Under the pieces are notes generated by a model that was not told the origin of the DNA, made no database searches, and was given only the letters and a program-made list of their open reading frames with translations. Shown one piece after another: positions 1 through 6,691 of a stretch of DNA of 8,661 bases. Numbering within the stretch: the stretch's first letter is position 1; each line of letters begins with the position of its first letter. Position numbers and translations under genes: made by a program. The stretch spans positions 6,798 through 15,458 of the forward strand of contig MGQN01000040.1 of assembly GCA_001797845.1 (NCBI GenBank), given 5' to 3'. This DNA comes from Deltaproteobacteria bacterium RBG_16_44_11. GTDB lineage: Bacteria; Desulfobacterota; Syntrophia; Syntrophales; Smithellaceae.

Positions 1-137
1 ATTTCCTCTTCAACGATTTTAATCGCTTCTTCACCGCTTCCCGCTACCAGGACCTGATGTCCTTCATCGCTTAAAATTGCTTTTAACGATTGGCAAATGC
101 TTTCTTCATCATCAACCACAAGAATTATTTCGTTCAT
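1..137 (-). CDS. Response regulator, NtrX-like, N-terminal receiver fragment (partial)
   Basis: The first 45 residues of a two-component response regulator are visible; the gene runs off the left edge. The translation opens MNEIILVVDDEESICQSL, the classic beta1-alpha1 start of a receiver domain, with the acidic pocket D9-D10-E11 that binds Mg2+ next to the phosphorylated aspartate. That aspartate (expected near residue 52-54) lies outside the window, as would any AAA+ and DNA-binding domains. The gene follows the NtrY-type kinase by 41 bp on the same strand, so it is very likely the partner. By family knowledge it would be an NtrX/NtrC-type regulator, but the output domain cannot be seen, so the NtrX label rests on gene order. 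The start is the ATG at 135-137; the leader is AT-rich, with only a weak purine stretch (GAAAGAAA) as ribosome binding site. Confidence 0.88.
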   Translation of the reverse strand, partial: MNEIILVVDDEESICQSLKAILSDEGHQVLVAGSGEEAIKIVEEE

Positions 138-178
138 AATATTTCTTTCGCTTATTTTTTATATATAATTTAAAGTCC

Positions 179-2386
179 TTAAACCGGTAATTGGAAAGAA
201 ACAACCGTTCCCGTGGGTTTGTTGTCAGATACACTGACTTGCCCATGATGATCAGAGATTATCGAGCTGACGATTGCTAACACTAATCCGGTACCTGATT
301 TTTTAGTCGAAAAATATGGGTCAAATACTTTAGTTTTATAACCTGACGGAACACCAGGACCGTCGTCAGCGACTGCTACGATAGCTTTGTGGTGTTGTTC
401 GTCATAACTTACGGTAATTTCAACGCGCCCTTCTTTCTTATTAATCGCCGCAACGGCATTATCCAGCAAATTAATTAGTACTCTATTCATTTGTTCGGCA
501 TCAAAGTCAAACTTCGGTAAATTTTCAGATTTATTTAATTCGAAAACAATATCTTTATGTGCGTCCCGGAAAAGCGAGATCGAATCTTCAGCAACTTCAT
601 TAAGGTCATTGAGCGTGGGAGTTGTCACGGGCATGCGCGCATATCGTGAAAATTCATTGACTAAATTTTTCAATACGTCCACCTGATCAATAATTATCTG
701 AGTGCATTCTTTAAATACAGAACCATCTTCACCTAACTTATCTCCATATTTACGCTGTAATCTCTGCGCCGAAAGCTGTACCGGTGTTAACGGGTTTTTG
801 ATCTCATGGGCCATACGTCTTGCTACTTCACGCCATGCAGCCGCACGTTCCGCTCTTTGAAGTTGAGTCAAATCTTCAAACAACACGACCATACCGGATT
901 CGTTACCGTCATCATCTTTAATTGTTGTGACCGTTAGAAGTAGTGTGAGGGCTTTATCCTTAAGCACAAGTTCCAGCTGCTTTTCCATTATCCCTTCATT
1001 GTTTTCTTTCGTTTCCCTTAAAATTTCATCAGCAAGCATCAGATGTTCCGGTATCATTAAATCGCGAAAGTTTTGAAATAAAACATTTTCAGGTTTTATG
1101 TCGAACATTTTTTCCGCAGCTTGATTTATCGTCGTGATTATTCCGTTTTTATCCATAGAAATAATACCTGCGGACACATTGCGTAATACTGTCTCCATAT
1201 ATTTGCGTCGTTGCTCTAAACTTAAATTTGCTTCCACCAAACCATCTTTGCTTCTCTTCAAATCTTTTGTCATTTTATTAAAAGACTTAACTAATAACCC
1301 TATTTCATCATCAGCTTCGATCTCAATCTGGATATCCAAATCACCCTCGGTAATTTTATTGGTGGCCTGGGCAAGATCTTTAATAGGTCCGGTAATACCG
1401 CTGGCCAGAGTAAGCCCAAACCATGTCGCTAAAAATATAATAACCAACGTTACAATAGACATCGTAATGAAATAATTGAATTTTATGGGATTTTTAAGAA
1501 TATTTATCTGTCCATACTGTTCTGATGCATCAGCAATACTTCTAAGTTTATCCACAAATCCTTTAGGTATGCTGTAACTGACTGATACACGGCCGATAAC
1601 TTCCGCGGGCACGGCATAAGAAAAAACCGGAGCAATGCCCACAATCGTCTCACCGCTATTGGTGGGCTGAACTGTAAATACTTCCTTTCCTGAATAAATA
1701 TCTTCCAGCATTTTTGGATCAAGATTTAACATTACCTGTTCCGAATGTTCACCATCAGTAAAAACCATCTTTTCTTTTTGGAAGTCGAAATATGTTTCGA
1801 CCATGCCTAATTTATAATTTTTTTGACGTTGGCTAATGAAACTTTTCAAATATTCCACCCGTTCGCGCTCATAAAGACGATTTTTTGTGATATCCGCGCT
1901 AATTTGACGGGCATTAAATTTTGCCTGTTCCGCTGTTTGCTGATAATAAACTTGAGCTACTTCTAACGACCGGTTTAAAGCATCACCAATTTTAATATTG
2001 AACCAAAACTCAAGACTGTAAGAAAGGAAATTAATAGCAAATAAAAAAAGTAAAATAGTCGGTACAAGCGACAAACCGACAAAAGCAGCCACAAGCTTTG
2101 TCCTTAATTTTGAACCGATAATTCCGCGGCGATGCTCGTAAAAAAGCTTTACAACATTCCGAACAATCAGGAAAAGCAAGAGCAGTATTAAAATAACATT
2201 AATACTGGTAAGGCCATAAACAAAAATGTTTGTAGATATGGGTAAATTTTCTTTATTGAAAAGATGGCTGGCCATTAATGTAAAAGTAATGGCTAAAACA
2301 CCCACAACGACCATTATAATCCGCTCACGGCGTCGTTTTCTTAATTCCCTTTCATCGATATAATTTTTTCCCTTTTTTTTATCCAT
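179..2386 (-). CDS. ntrY: NtrY-type membrane sensor histidine kinase
   Basis: A 735-residue sensor kinase in the cytoplasmic membrane that would phosphorylate the response regulator encoded just downstream. Order of parts: a basic N-terminus (1-22), membrane segments near 23-43, 53-78 and 97-124, an extracytoplasmic sensor region of about 125-303, a fourth membrane segment near 304-330, a HAMP domain (about 328-380), a PAS domain (about 392-510), a HisKA domain with phospho-accepting H527 in the H-box AHEIKNPLTP, and a HATPase_c domain. In the latter the N box has N639 and N643, the G1 box is D674-D-G-P-G678 and the F box is around F688. Three membrane segments before the sensor loop plus HAMP, PAS and HisKA is the NtrY layout. 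The G2 box reads GTGLVLAIV, with V702 where glycine is normal. The start is ATG with a weak GAG element upstream. It follows the DUF4390 gene by 49 bp, probably cotranscribed. Confidence 0.9.
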   Translation of the reverse strand: MDKKKGKNYIDERELRKRRRERIIMVVVGVLAITFTLMASHLFNKENLPISTNIFVYGLTSINVILILLLLFLIVRNVVKLFYEHRRGIIGSKLRTKLVAAFVGLSLVPTILLFLFAINFLSYSLEFWFNIKIGDALNRSLEVAQVYYQQTAEQAKFNARQISADITKNRLYERERVEYLKSFISQRQKNYKLGMVETYFDFQKEKMVFTDGEHSEQVMLNLDPKMLEDIYSGKEVFTVQPTNSGETIVGIAPVFSYAVPAEVIGRVSVSYSIPKGFVDKLRSIADASEQYGQINILKNPIKFNYFITMSIVTLVIIFLATWFGLTLASGITGPIKDLAQATNKITEGDLDIQIEIEADDEIGLLVKSFNKMTKDLKRSKDGLVEANLSLEQRRKYMETVLRNVSAGIISMDKNGIITTINQAAEKMFDIKPENVLFQNFRDLMIPEHLMLADEILRETKENNEGIMEKQLELVLKDKALTLLLTVTTIKDDDGNESGMVVLFEDLTQLQRAERAAAWREVARRMAHEIKNPLTPVQLSAQRLQRKYGDKLGEDGSVFKECTQIIIDQVDVLKNLVNEFSRYARMPVTTPTLNDLNEVAEDSISLFRDAHKDIVFELNKSENLPKFDFDAEQMNRVLINLLDNAVAAINKKEGRVEITVSYDEQHHKAIVAVADDGPGVPSGYKTKVFDPYFSTKKSGTGLVLAIVSSIISDHHGQVSVSDNKPTGTVVSFQLPV

Positions 2387-2435
2387 TTGCTACTCAAGTT
2401 ATCCCAACCTAATAGTTTCTGGTGGGGGAAATAAT

Positions 2436-3011
2436 CTATTTGCAGGTAAAATTCTGCCGATACCAAGCTGTTTCAAAATCCCAGAAGGAAACGAAGAATA
2501 AAACATGTTCCATGCCCAGAGGCAAACGAACTTTATCTATTTTAATTTTCATCTCGAGATAATAGTTCTGTCCTTTGACTAACACAGACATGGGTGAAGC
2601 TACAATGCCATTAAAATCTGCCATTGCTTTCTGAGCGCTTTCAAAATCAGGAAAGATTACCGGGGCCTGGTCTCCGTTAGAGTAAATACTAAATGTCTTT
2701 TTGAGATTGTCATACATTATCGTGCGCTTTATTTCATTACTGCTAATTTTTTTATCCCATACATATGATCTTACCTGATAAACATTGAGTTGCAGAGTAA
2801 AAACTGTTGGGACACCGGCCAGGATAGACGATTCCATTTCGGTTTTAAATCCGTTAACCAACCGTGCGTATAAAAGCACTTTTTCTTCATTATTAGTAAT
2901 CAAAATGTCCGTAATTGTTGGTTCGATGGCTTGTGACTTATTTGGTAATCCTATAAAAACAAATAATCCAAATAATAAAACGCAAACGACTCTGCTAAAT
3001 ATTTGTTTCAT
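2436..3011 (-). CDS. Secreted DUF4390 family protein
   Basis: A 191-residue protein with a clear signal peptide: basic start (K2, R7), hydrophobic core about 8-22 and a likely cleavage after SQA at residue 28. The mature part looks like DUF4390: a beta-rich opening (ITDILITNNEEKVLLYARL), then GVPTVFTL, an aromatic/basic stretch around W85-D-K-K, the IMYDNLKKTFSI element (98-109) and a conserved aromatic C-terminus (FFVSFWDFETAWY, 172-184). There is no lipobox cysteine after the signal peptide, so it is probably a soluble periplasmic protein or one anchored by other means. Function is unknown. It lies 49 bp before the NtrY kinase, and genes of this family are, from memory, recurrently found there in deltaproteobacteria, so a role in ligand sensing or modulation of the kinase is possible but only inferred. 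The ATG start has a TTAGGG element 7 bases upstream. Confidence 0.8.
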   Translation of the reverse strand: MKQIFSRVVCVLLFGLFVFIGLPNKSQAIEPTITDILITNNEEKVLLYARLVNGFKTEMESSILAGVPTVFTLQLNVYQVRSYVWDKKISSNEIKRTIMYDNLKKTFSIYSNGDQAPVIFPDFESAQKAMADFNGIVASPMSVLVKGQNYYLEMKIKIDKVRLPLGMEHVLFFVSFWDFETAWYRQNFTCK

Positions 3012-3024
3012 AATAAGCCCTAAC

Positions 3025-3222
3025 TTAATAAGTTAAATATAAGATATCATGGTTGTTTTCTATATGTTTGCTCGATATTAAGTAGTATAGAACTTCTCCG
3101 GAAACGAGCGGCATAGCCGCGGTGCTAAATTTTTTTACTTTGCTTTTTCTCTTCCCTTCCCGAGGGAAACTTCGCGCAGATAAGAACAAACTATATAATT
3201 CCAGGCTATAATAGGCTAATAA
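3025..3222 (-). other. Open frame of 65 codons without good start; possible gene relic or dispersed repeat
   Basis: Within the lpxC/DUF4390 gap one minus-strand frame stays open from a TGA at 3223-3225 to a TAA at 3025-3027, 14 bases before the DUF4390 start codon. Its only ATG is at 3112-3114, giving a 29-residue peptide opening MPLVSGEVLYYLISSKHI with no Shine-Dalgarno sequence. Other starts would be a TTG near codon 12. The centre is basic (REGKRKSKVKK). The GC-rich middle differs from the AT-rich flanks. I do not recognise a family. It may be chance, a relic, a small ORF, or part of an intergenic repeat that happens to be open. I do not call it a gene. Confidence 0.25.
3108..3120. other. 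Short GC-rich hairpin (weak terminator candidate)
   Basis: Perfect 5-bp inverted repeat GCGGC-ATA-GCCGC. On the minus strand it is followed by TCGTTT, on the plus strand by a T7 run some 9-16 bases further on. It could help terminate lpxC transcription about 200 bases after its stop codon, but the stem is short and the T tract poor, so this is only a candidate. Confidence 0.25.
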
Positions 3223-3320
3223 TCAACACATATTATGCCTAAATAACAGCTGTATAAACTAATAAATTTTTAATAGTTAATATTAGGTAACATAACGATA
3301 AAAATCAAGATTAATTTGAC

Positions 3321-4244
3321 TTAATTTTGGACGGCGTCAAGAATTCTAAAGGAAGGGATTTTATAAGCATGCCTCTCATGAGCGGCTTGCCCTTTTTGGA
3401 TAATTTCCCAGCAATTTGGGTTACGCATTAATTCTTTGAGTAATAAATTATTTAACCGGTGACCGGATTTGTAAGCCACAAAATGGCCTATTATCGGCAT
3501 ACCCAGCAAAAACAAATCGCCAATGGCATCAAGAATCTTATGTTTGACAAATTCATCCGGAAAACGAAGACCCTCTTTATTGATAATTTTCTCATCATCA
3601 AGAACGATAGCGTTTTCCAGTGATCCTCCCAATCCTAAGCCTTTTGCCTGCAAGTATTCGACTTCTCTTAAAAAACCAAACGTACGAGCGGAACAGATTT
3701 CTTGTTCATATTTTTCATCTGAAAAAGTCATACTATAAGATTGTCTGCCGATTACGTCGTGTTTAAAATCGATTTCATAAGTAATTTTAAATTGTTCATT
3801 GGGCAGAAAAACCGCATTCCCTTCACCGTCGGTAACAGAAACTGGTTTTTTAATTAATAATATTCTTTTAGCCTTTTCCTGGCTATGAGTGCCTACTTCT
3901 TTAAGCAGCTTTACAAAGGGAAGTGCGCTACCGTCCATGATAGGAACTTCAAAAGAGTCCAGCTCGACGATCGCGTTATCCACGCCCATACCGCTGAAAG
4001 CCGAAAGAATATGCTCAACTGTAGCTACAGAAACACCATTACATCCAAGTGATGTCGCCAATGTAGTATCGCATACATTATTAAATTCTGCGTGAATCGG
4101 AAGACTATCAGGCAAATCTTTACGTTTAAAGATAATTCCCGTATCCACATGCGCGGGTTTTATCTTCATTTTGACTTTCCGTCCGGTATGCAAACCGATA
4201 CTGGAACAATTGATTTCTTTATTTAACGTCCTTTGTAAATACAT
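3321..4244 (-). CDS. lpxC: UDP-3-O-acyl-N-acetylglucosamine deacetylase (LpxC)
   Basis: A 307-residue zinc enzyme that removes the acetyl group from UDP-3-O-acyl-GlcNAc, the committed and usually regulated step of lipid A synthesis in the cytoplasm. The length is normal for the family (about 300). The opening QRTLNKEINCSSIGLHTG is typical. Zinc ligands are visible: H78 in ATVEHILSAFSGMGVDN, and H235 and D239 in FVKHKILDAIGDL. E77 is the expected catalytic base, and H262 in KSGHRLNN the catalytic histidine. The SARTFGF segment (185-191) is also conserved. The C-terminus stops soon after the last domain, without the long degradation tail seen in some enterics. The ATG at 4242-4244 has a weak AGG 4 bases upstream. 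It stands apart from queH (226 bp) and the DUF4390 gene (309 bp), so it may be its own transcription unit. Its neighbourhood links lipid A synthesis to an NtrY/NtrX system. Confidence 0.97.
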   Translation of the reverse strand: MYLQRTLNKEINCSSIGLHTGRKVKMKIKPAHVDTGIIFKRKDLPDSLPIHAEFNNVCDTTLATSLGCNGVSVATVEHILSAFSGMGVDNAIVELDSFEVPIMDGSALPFVKLLKEVGTHSQEKAKRILLIKKPVSVTDGEGNAVFLPNEQFKITYEIDFKHDVIGRQSYSMTFSDEKYEQEICSARTFGFLREVEYLQAKGLGLGGSLENAIVLDDEKIINKEGLRFPDEFVKHKILDAIGDLFLLGMPIIGHFVAYKSGHRLNNLLLKELMRNPNCWEIIQKGQAAHERHAYKIPSFRILDAVQN

Positions 4245-4276
4245 AACCTAAAGGTCACACGTAGTTTTTGTCTAAA

Positions 4277-4305
4277 ATTAGATCCTTTTCTATTAATTAC
4301 AGCAA
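4277..4305 (-). promoter_or_regulatory. Candidate sigma-70 promoter for lpxC
   Basis: On the minus strand TTGCTG (4300-4305, three of six matches to TTGACA), a 17-base spacer and TCTAAT (4277-4282, five of six matches to TATAAT but missing the important second-position A). Transcription would begin about 25 bases before the lpxC ATG. Its -35 overlaps the sigma-54-like site at 4301-4316, so the two readings compete for the same DNA. Low confidence in such AT-rich DNA. Confidence 0.3.
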
Positions 4306-4316
4306 ATACCATACCA
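4301..4316 (-). promoter_or_regulatory. Candidate sigma-54 (-24/-12) promoter upstream of lpxC
   Basis: Minus-strand TGGTATGGTATTTGCT fits the degenerate RpoN pattern TGGYAYR-N4-TTGCW at every position, with the required GG and GC ten bases apart. The favoured CAC after TGG is TAT here, which would weaken it. The -12 element lies about 57 bases before the lpxC ATG, a plausible distance. No activator site was recognised upstream. This is a pattern match only. Confidence 0.35.
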
Positions 4317-4409
4317 TTTTCTTGATTATTCTTATCGGTTTTAAGTTATTATAATTACTTTGATTTTATTAAACAGAAGCATTTAAGAGGTTAAGCTATA
4401 TCAACTTTG

Positions 4410-4437
4410 TGTGGCAAATAAGCCACAGTTTTGCCAC
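4410..4437. repeat. Inverted repeat with two mutually exclusive pairings between queH and lpxC
   Basis: On the plus strand TGTGGC (4410-4415) pairs with GCCACA (4422-4427) around a 6-base loop. Alternatively GTGGCAAA (4411-4418) pairs with TTTGCCAC (4430-4437) around an 11-base loop. Both use the same arm, so only one can form. It sits 34 bases past the queH stop and about 165 bases before lpxC. There is no T tract right after it on either strand, so it is not a standard intrinsic terminator. It could be a 3'-end stabilising structure for the ruv-queH mRNA or a protein-binding site. Confidence 0.5.
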
Positions 4438-4470
4438 GGGATAAATTAACTCAAAATTAGAACTTGAAAT

Positions 4471-4998
4471 TTATTTGTAGAAACGTTCTTTTTCACTATA
4501 AATACAGCCACAATAAGGTTGTCTATACATGCCCAGCTCTTTGGAAATTTTTACTCCTTCCGACCAACCAACGCGAAAATCATGATAATAAAAAAATATT
4601 CCATATTCTCGGCTTAAATTTTCTCCAATTTCCTTAATTAAATCATGCTTTTGGTATCTGCTATACAACAGGGTCGACGTAAAGCCATCATAATTTTGGT
4701 TCTTGGCCATTTGGGCTGTGTGCTTGAGACGGTCACTCAAACAATAATTGCATCTTTCTTTATCCCGGCCGGATACCTCGCGTAGAAACTCTTCCAACGG
4801 ATAAGTAGCTGGCCAGATAACGTTTAGAAAGGCCTTTTGTGCATATTCTTGAAGCGTTTGCCTGCGCCGTAAATATTCTTGATAGGGATGAATGTTTGGA
4901 TTATAGAATACACCTGTTACTTCATGTCCGGAGATTCTCAATTCTTTGAGCGGATAAATTGTACATGGTCCGCAACAAATGTGCATTAATAACTTCAT
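4471..4998 (-). CDS. queH: Epoxyqueuosine reductase QueH
   Basis: A 175-residue protein of the former DUF208 family. QueH reduces epoxyqueuosine to queuosine in tRNA, the last step of queuosine synthesis, and replaces the unrelated cobalamin-dependent QueG. The family's cysteine signature is complete: C8-C9 and C12 in MHICCGPC, C83 and C86 in RCNYC, and C163 and C165 in PYCGC; several of these hold an iron-sulfur cluster and metal in characterised members. The segment GFTSTLLYSRYQKHD (105-119) and the ending CGCIYSEKERFY are also typical. The length is slightly below the usual 180-220. It starts with ATG 35 bp after the ruvB stop, same strand, and so is probably the last gene of the yebC-ruvCAB operon. 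A small hairpin (5007-5020) lies directly before the start and there is no clear Shine-Dalgarno sequence. No other queuosine gene is in the window. Confidence 0.93.
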   Translation of the reverse strand: MKLLMHICCGPCTIYPLKELRISGHEVTGVFYNPNIHPYQEYLRRRQTLQEYAQKAFLNVIWPATYPLEEFLREVSGRDKERCNYCLSDRLKHTAQMAKNQNYDGFTSTLLYSRYQKHDLIKEIGENLSREYGIFFYYHDFRVGWSEGVKISKELGMYRQPYCGCIYSEKERFYK

Positions 4999-5006
4999 AA
5001 TATAAG

Positions 5007-5020
5007 TTCGCTTCAGCGAA
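5007..5020 (-). promoter_or_regulatory. Small hairpin in the ruvB-queH spacer
   Basis: TTCGC-TGAA-GCGAA on the minus strand (a 5-bp stem with a TGAA loop, extendable to a 6+2+6 inverted repeat) lies 8 bases before the queH ATG, where a ribosome binding site should be. There is no T tract, so it is unlikely to terminate. It could lower queH translation relative to ruvB, but this is conjecture. Confidence 0.35.
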
Positions 5021-5033
5021 ACCAGACTTGATA

Positions 5034-6071
5034 CTAAAAAAGTTCTTTTTGTCCATTTACTGCCTTGAGGCCAAAATGCTCGTATGCTTTGGCACAGGCT
5101 ATTCTCCCCCTGGCTGTTCTTTGCAAATAACCCTCCTGGATCAAGTATGGTTCGTACACATCTTCAATGGTTATCTTTTCTTCCCCCATTGCTGCGGAAA
5201 TGCTCTCCAGACCTACGGGTCCGCCGTTAAATTTTTCAATAACTGTCAAAAGGAGCTTTCTGTCCATTTGATCAAATCCCTTCTGGTCAACCTCAAATAA
5301 ATCCAGCGCTTCGCGCGCTATTTTTGCGTCGATTTTTCCATCCGCCTTTACATCGGCATAATCGCGAACACGCTTGAGCAAGCGGTTGGCTATACGCGGC
5401 GTTCCGCGCGCGCGGCTTGCCAATTCCTCGGCACCTGCATCCGAAATTTTTATTCTTAAAATAGATGCGGATCTCTTAATAATTACAGCCAGTTCCTGAG
5501 ACGAGTAAAATTCAAGGCGAAAGTGCATGCCAAAACGGTCTCGTAGCGGTGAGGTCAACAATCCGGCACGAGTTGTCGCGCCAACCAATGTAAATCGTGG
5601 AATATCCAGCTTCATTGATCTGGCTGATGGTCCCTGCCCTATTAAAATATCAATATGAAAGTCTTCCATAGCCGGATAGAGGATTTCCTCAACGACATGT
5701 GAAAGACGGTGGATTTCATCGATAAAAAGAACCTCGTGCTCTTGCATATTAGTCAAAATTGCCGCTAAATCTCCCGGCCGTTCAATAACCGGTCCCGAAG
5801 TGACTTTTATATCCACACCCATTTCTTTGGCAATAATGTAAGCCAGAGTCGTTTTTCCTAAACCGGGCGGACCATGTAAGAGAACATGATCTAGAGCTTC
5901 ACGGCGTTTTTTTGCCGCTTCGATAAAGATATTGAGGTTACTTTTGATTTTTTCCTGCCCGACATAATCACTTAATTTTACCGGCCGTAAATTAACCTCG
6001 AATCTATATTCTTCATCAGGGCAAGCAGGATTAATTAGAGGGTTTTTTTCTGGTGCATCCATACAGTTCAC
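5034..6071 (-). CDS. ruvB: Holliday junction branch migration ATPase RuvB
   Basis: The AAA+ motor that, as hexamers held by RuvA, drives branch migration of Holliday junctions. It is 345 residues from the GTG at 6069-6071, close to the family norm of about 335-350. Motifs: Walker A GPPGLGKTT (67-75), Walker B LFIDE (115-119), sensor 1 region GATTRAG (164-170), the arginine-finger region SPLRDRF (174-180), sensor 2 RGTPRIANR (222-230) and the C-terminal winged helix (about 268-335, with GGPVGLES and EPYLIQEGYLQRT). The start is uncertain. The GTG lies 11 bases past the ruvA stop without a ribosome binding site. The ATG at 6060-6062 three codons later gives 342 residues and has an AGTGA-like element about 6 bases upstream. 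Either is compatible with coupling to ruvA translation. It is preceded by ruvA (11 bp) and followed by queH (35 bp). Confidence 0.97.
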   Translation of the reverse strand: MNCMDAPEKNPLINPACPDEEYRFEVNLRPVKLSDYVGQEKIKSNLNIFIEAAKKRREALDHVLLHGPPGLGKTTLAYIIAKEMGVDIKVTSGPVIERPGDLAAILTNMQEHEVLFIDEIHRLSHVVEEILYPAMEDFHIDILIGQGPSARSMKLDIPRFTLVGATTRAGLLTSPLRDRFGMHFRLEFYSSQELAVIIKRSASILRIKISDAGAEELASRARGTPRIANRLLKRVRDYADVKADGKIDAKIAREALDLFEVDQKGFDQMDRKLLLTVIEKFNGGPVGLESISAAMGEEKITIEDVYEPYLIQEGYLQRTARGRIACAKAYEHFGLKAVNGQKELF

Positions 6072-6082
6072 TTTTATTCTAT

Positions 6083-6691
6083 TTAGCCGGAAAGAATCTT
6101 CAATGTCTTCTTTAAAAGCTGTTCCATCGGCATTTCTTTTGCCGATACCTGTAATACCTTATCCAACGCACTTTGTGCTATATTGCTTTTATACCCTAAA
6201 TTTACCAAAGCGGAAAGAACATCTTCTTTGATAAGTTGATTAACTCTTTCTTGATTGTCGCCCGCCGGCATTATATCGGCCATCATTTTCTTTAGAACTT
6301 TTTCTTTTAATTCCAGAATTAACCGTTCGGCCGTTTTTTTGCCTAATCCGGGGATACTGATTAGTCTCCTTACATCGCCGCTGGATATGGCTCGCAATAA
6401 TTCTTGCACGGAAATACCGGAAAGAATATTCATGGACATTTTTGGTCCAATACCACTAACAGAAAGCATTAACTGGAAAATATCTCTTTCCTGAATCGTG
6501 TAAAAACCAAACAAATTTATTGCATCCTGTTTAACATGGGTATGAACATGCAGCGTTATTAGCTGTCCGGCTTCAGGCAGTTCATAAAAAGTGGTTAAAG
6601 GGATAAATATCCGATAGCCGACTCCCTGAGCGTCAACAACAAGATGAGAAATGCCCTTATAAACAATTTTGCCGCTGATTAAGGCAATCAT
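6083..6691 (-). CDS. ruvA: Holliday junction DNA-binding protein RuvA
   Basis: A 202-residue protein, the usual length, which binds the four-way junction as a tetramer and loads RuvB. The N-terminal OB fold (1-64) opens MIALISGKIVYKG with VVDAQGVGYRI. Domain II carries two helix-hairpin-helix motifs, LSVSGIGPKMSMNIL (about 76-90) and ISIPGLGKKTAERL (about 111-124). The C-terminal domain III that contacts RuvB (about 155-202) contains the typical ALVNLGYK, after a flexible linker near 140-152. The ATG at 6689-6691 shares one base with the ruvC TGA stop (TGATG), a sign of translational coupling. An AAGGGG stretch at 6703-6708, 11 bases upstream and inside ruvC, can serve as ribosome binding site. 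Confidence 0.97.
   Translation of the reverse strand: MIALISGKIVYKGISHLVVDAQGVGYRIFIPLTTFYELPEAGQLITLHVHTHVKQDAINLFGFYTIQERDIFQLMLSVSGIGPKMSMNILSGISVQELLRAISSGDVRRLISIPGLGKKTAERLILELKEKVLKKMMADIMPAGDNQERVNQLIKEDVLSALVNLGYKSNIAQSALDKVLQVSAKEMPMEQLLKKTLKILSG

Larger units (their letters stand above)
3012..3320. other. Intergenic region between lpxC and the DUF4390 gene
   Basis: A 309-bp gap with no gene I can support. The outer parts are very AT-rich. The middle (about 3090-3180) is richer in GC and holds a 5-bp GCGGC/GCCGC hairpin (3108-3120, loop ATA) and a small TTCC/GGAA hairpin around CGAG (3157-3168). On the plus strand a run of seven T follows the first hairpin after about 12 bases. It must contain the lpxC 3' end and, unless there is readthrough, the promoter of the DUF4390-ntrY-ntrX genes. 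A TATACT hexamer lies on the minus strand about 70 bases before the start codon, but without a convincing -35 element. Confidence 0.6.

Noticed and set aside
1134..1475. 113-codon plus-strand frame
   Set aside because: It lies wholly antisense to the HAMP/PAS part of the kinase gene, whose domains are intact; no ribosome binding site or family resemblance.
2372..2381. A-run with a dnaX-like A-AAA-AAG slippery heptamer in codons 3-5 of the kinase gene
   Set aside because: The phase fits, but it is right at the start of a lysine-rich N-terminus, and I saw no stimulating stem or useful product in another frame.
3157..3168. TTCCCGAGGGAA inverted repeat as a regulator site
   Set aside because: The stem is only 4-5 bp and lies inside the wider open island; nothing else supports a binding site.
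3237..3320. AT-rich inverted repeats after lpxC as its terminator
   Set aside because: They are built almost only of A and T, with no GC stem, and are expected by chance in such DNA.
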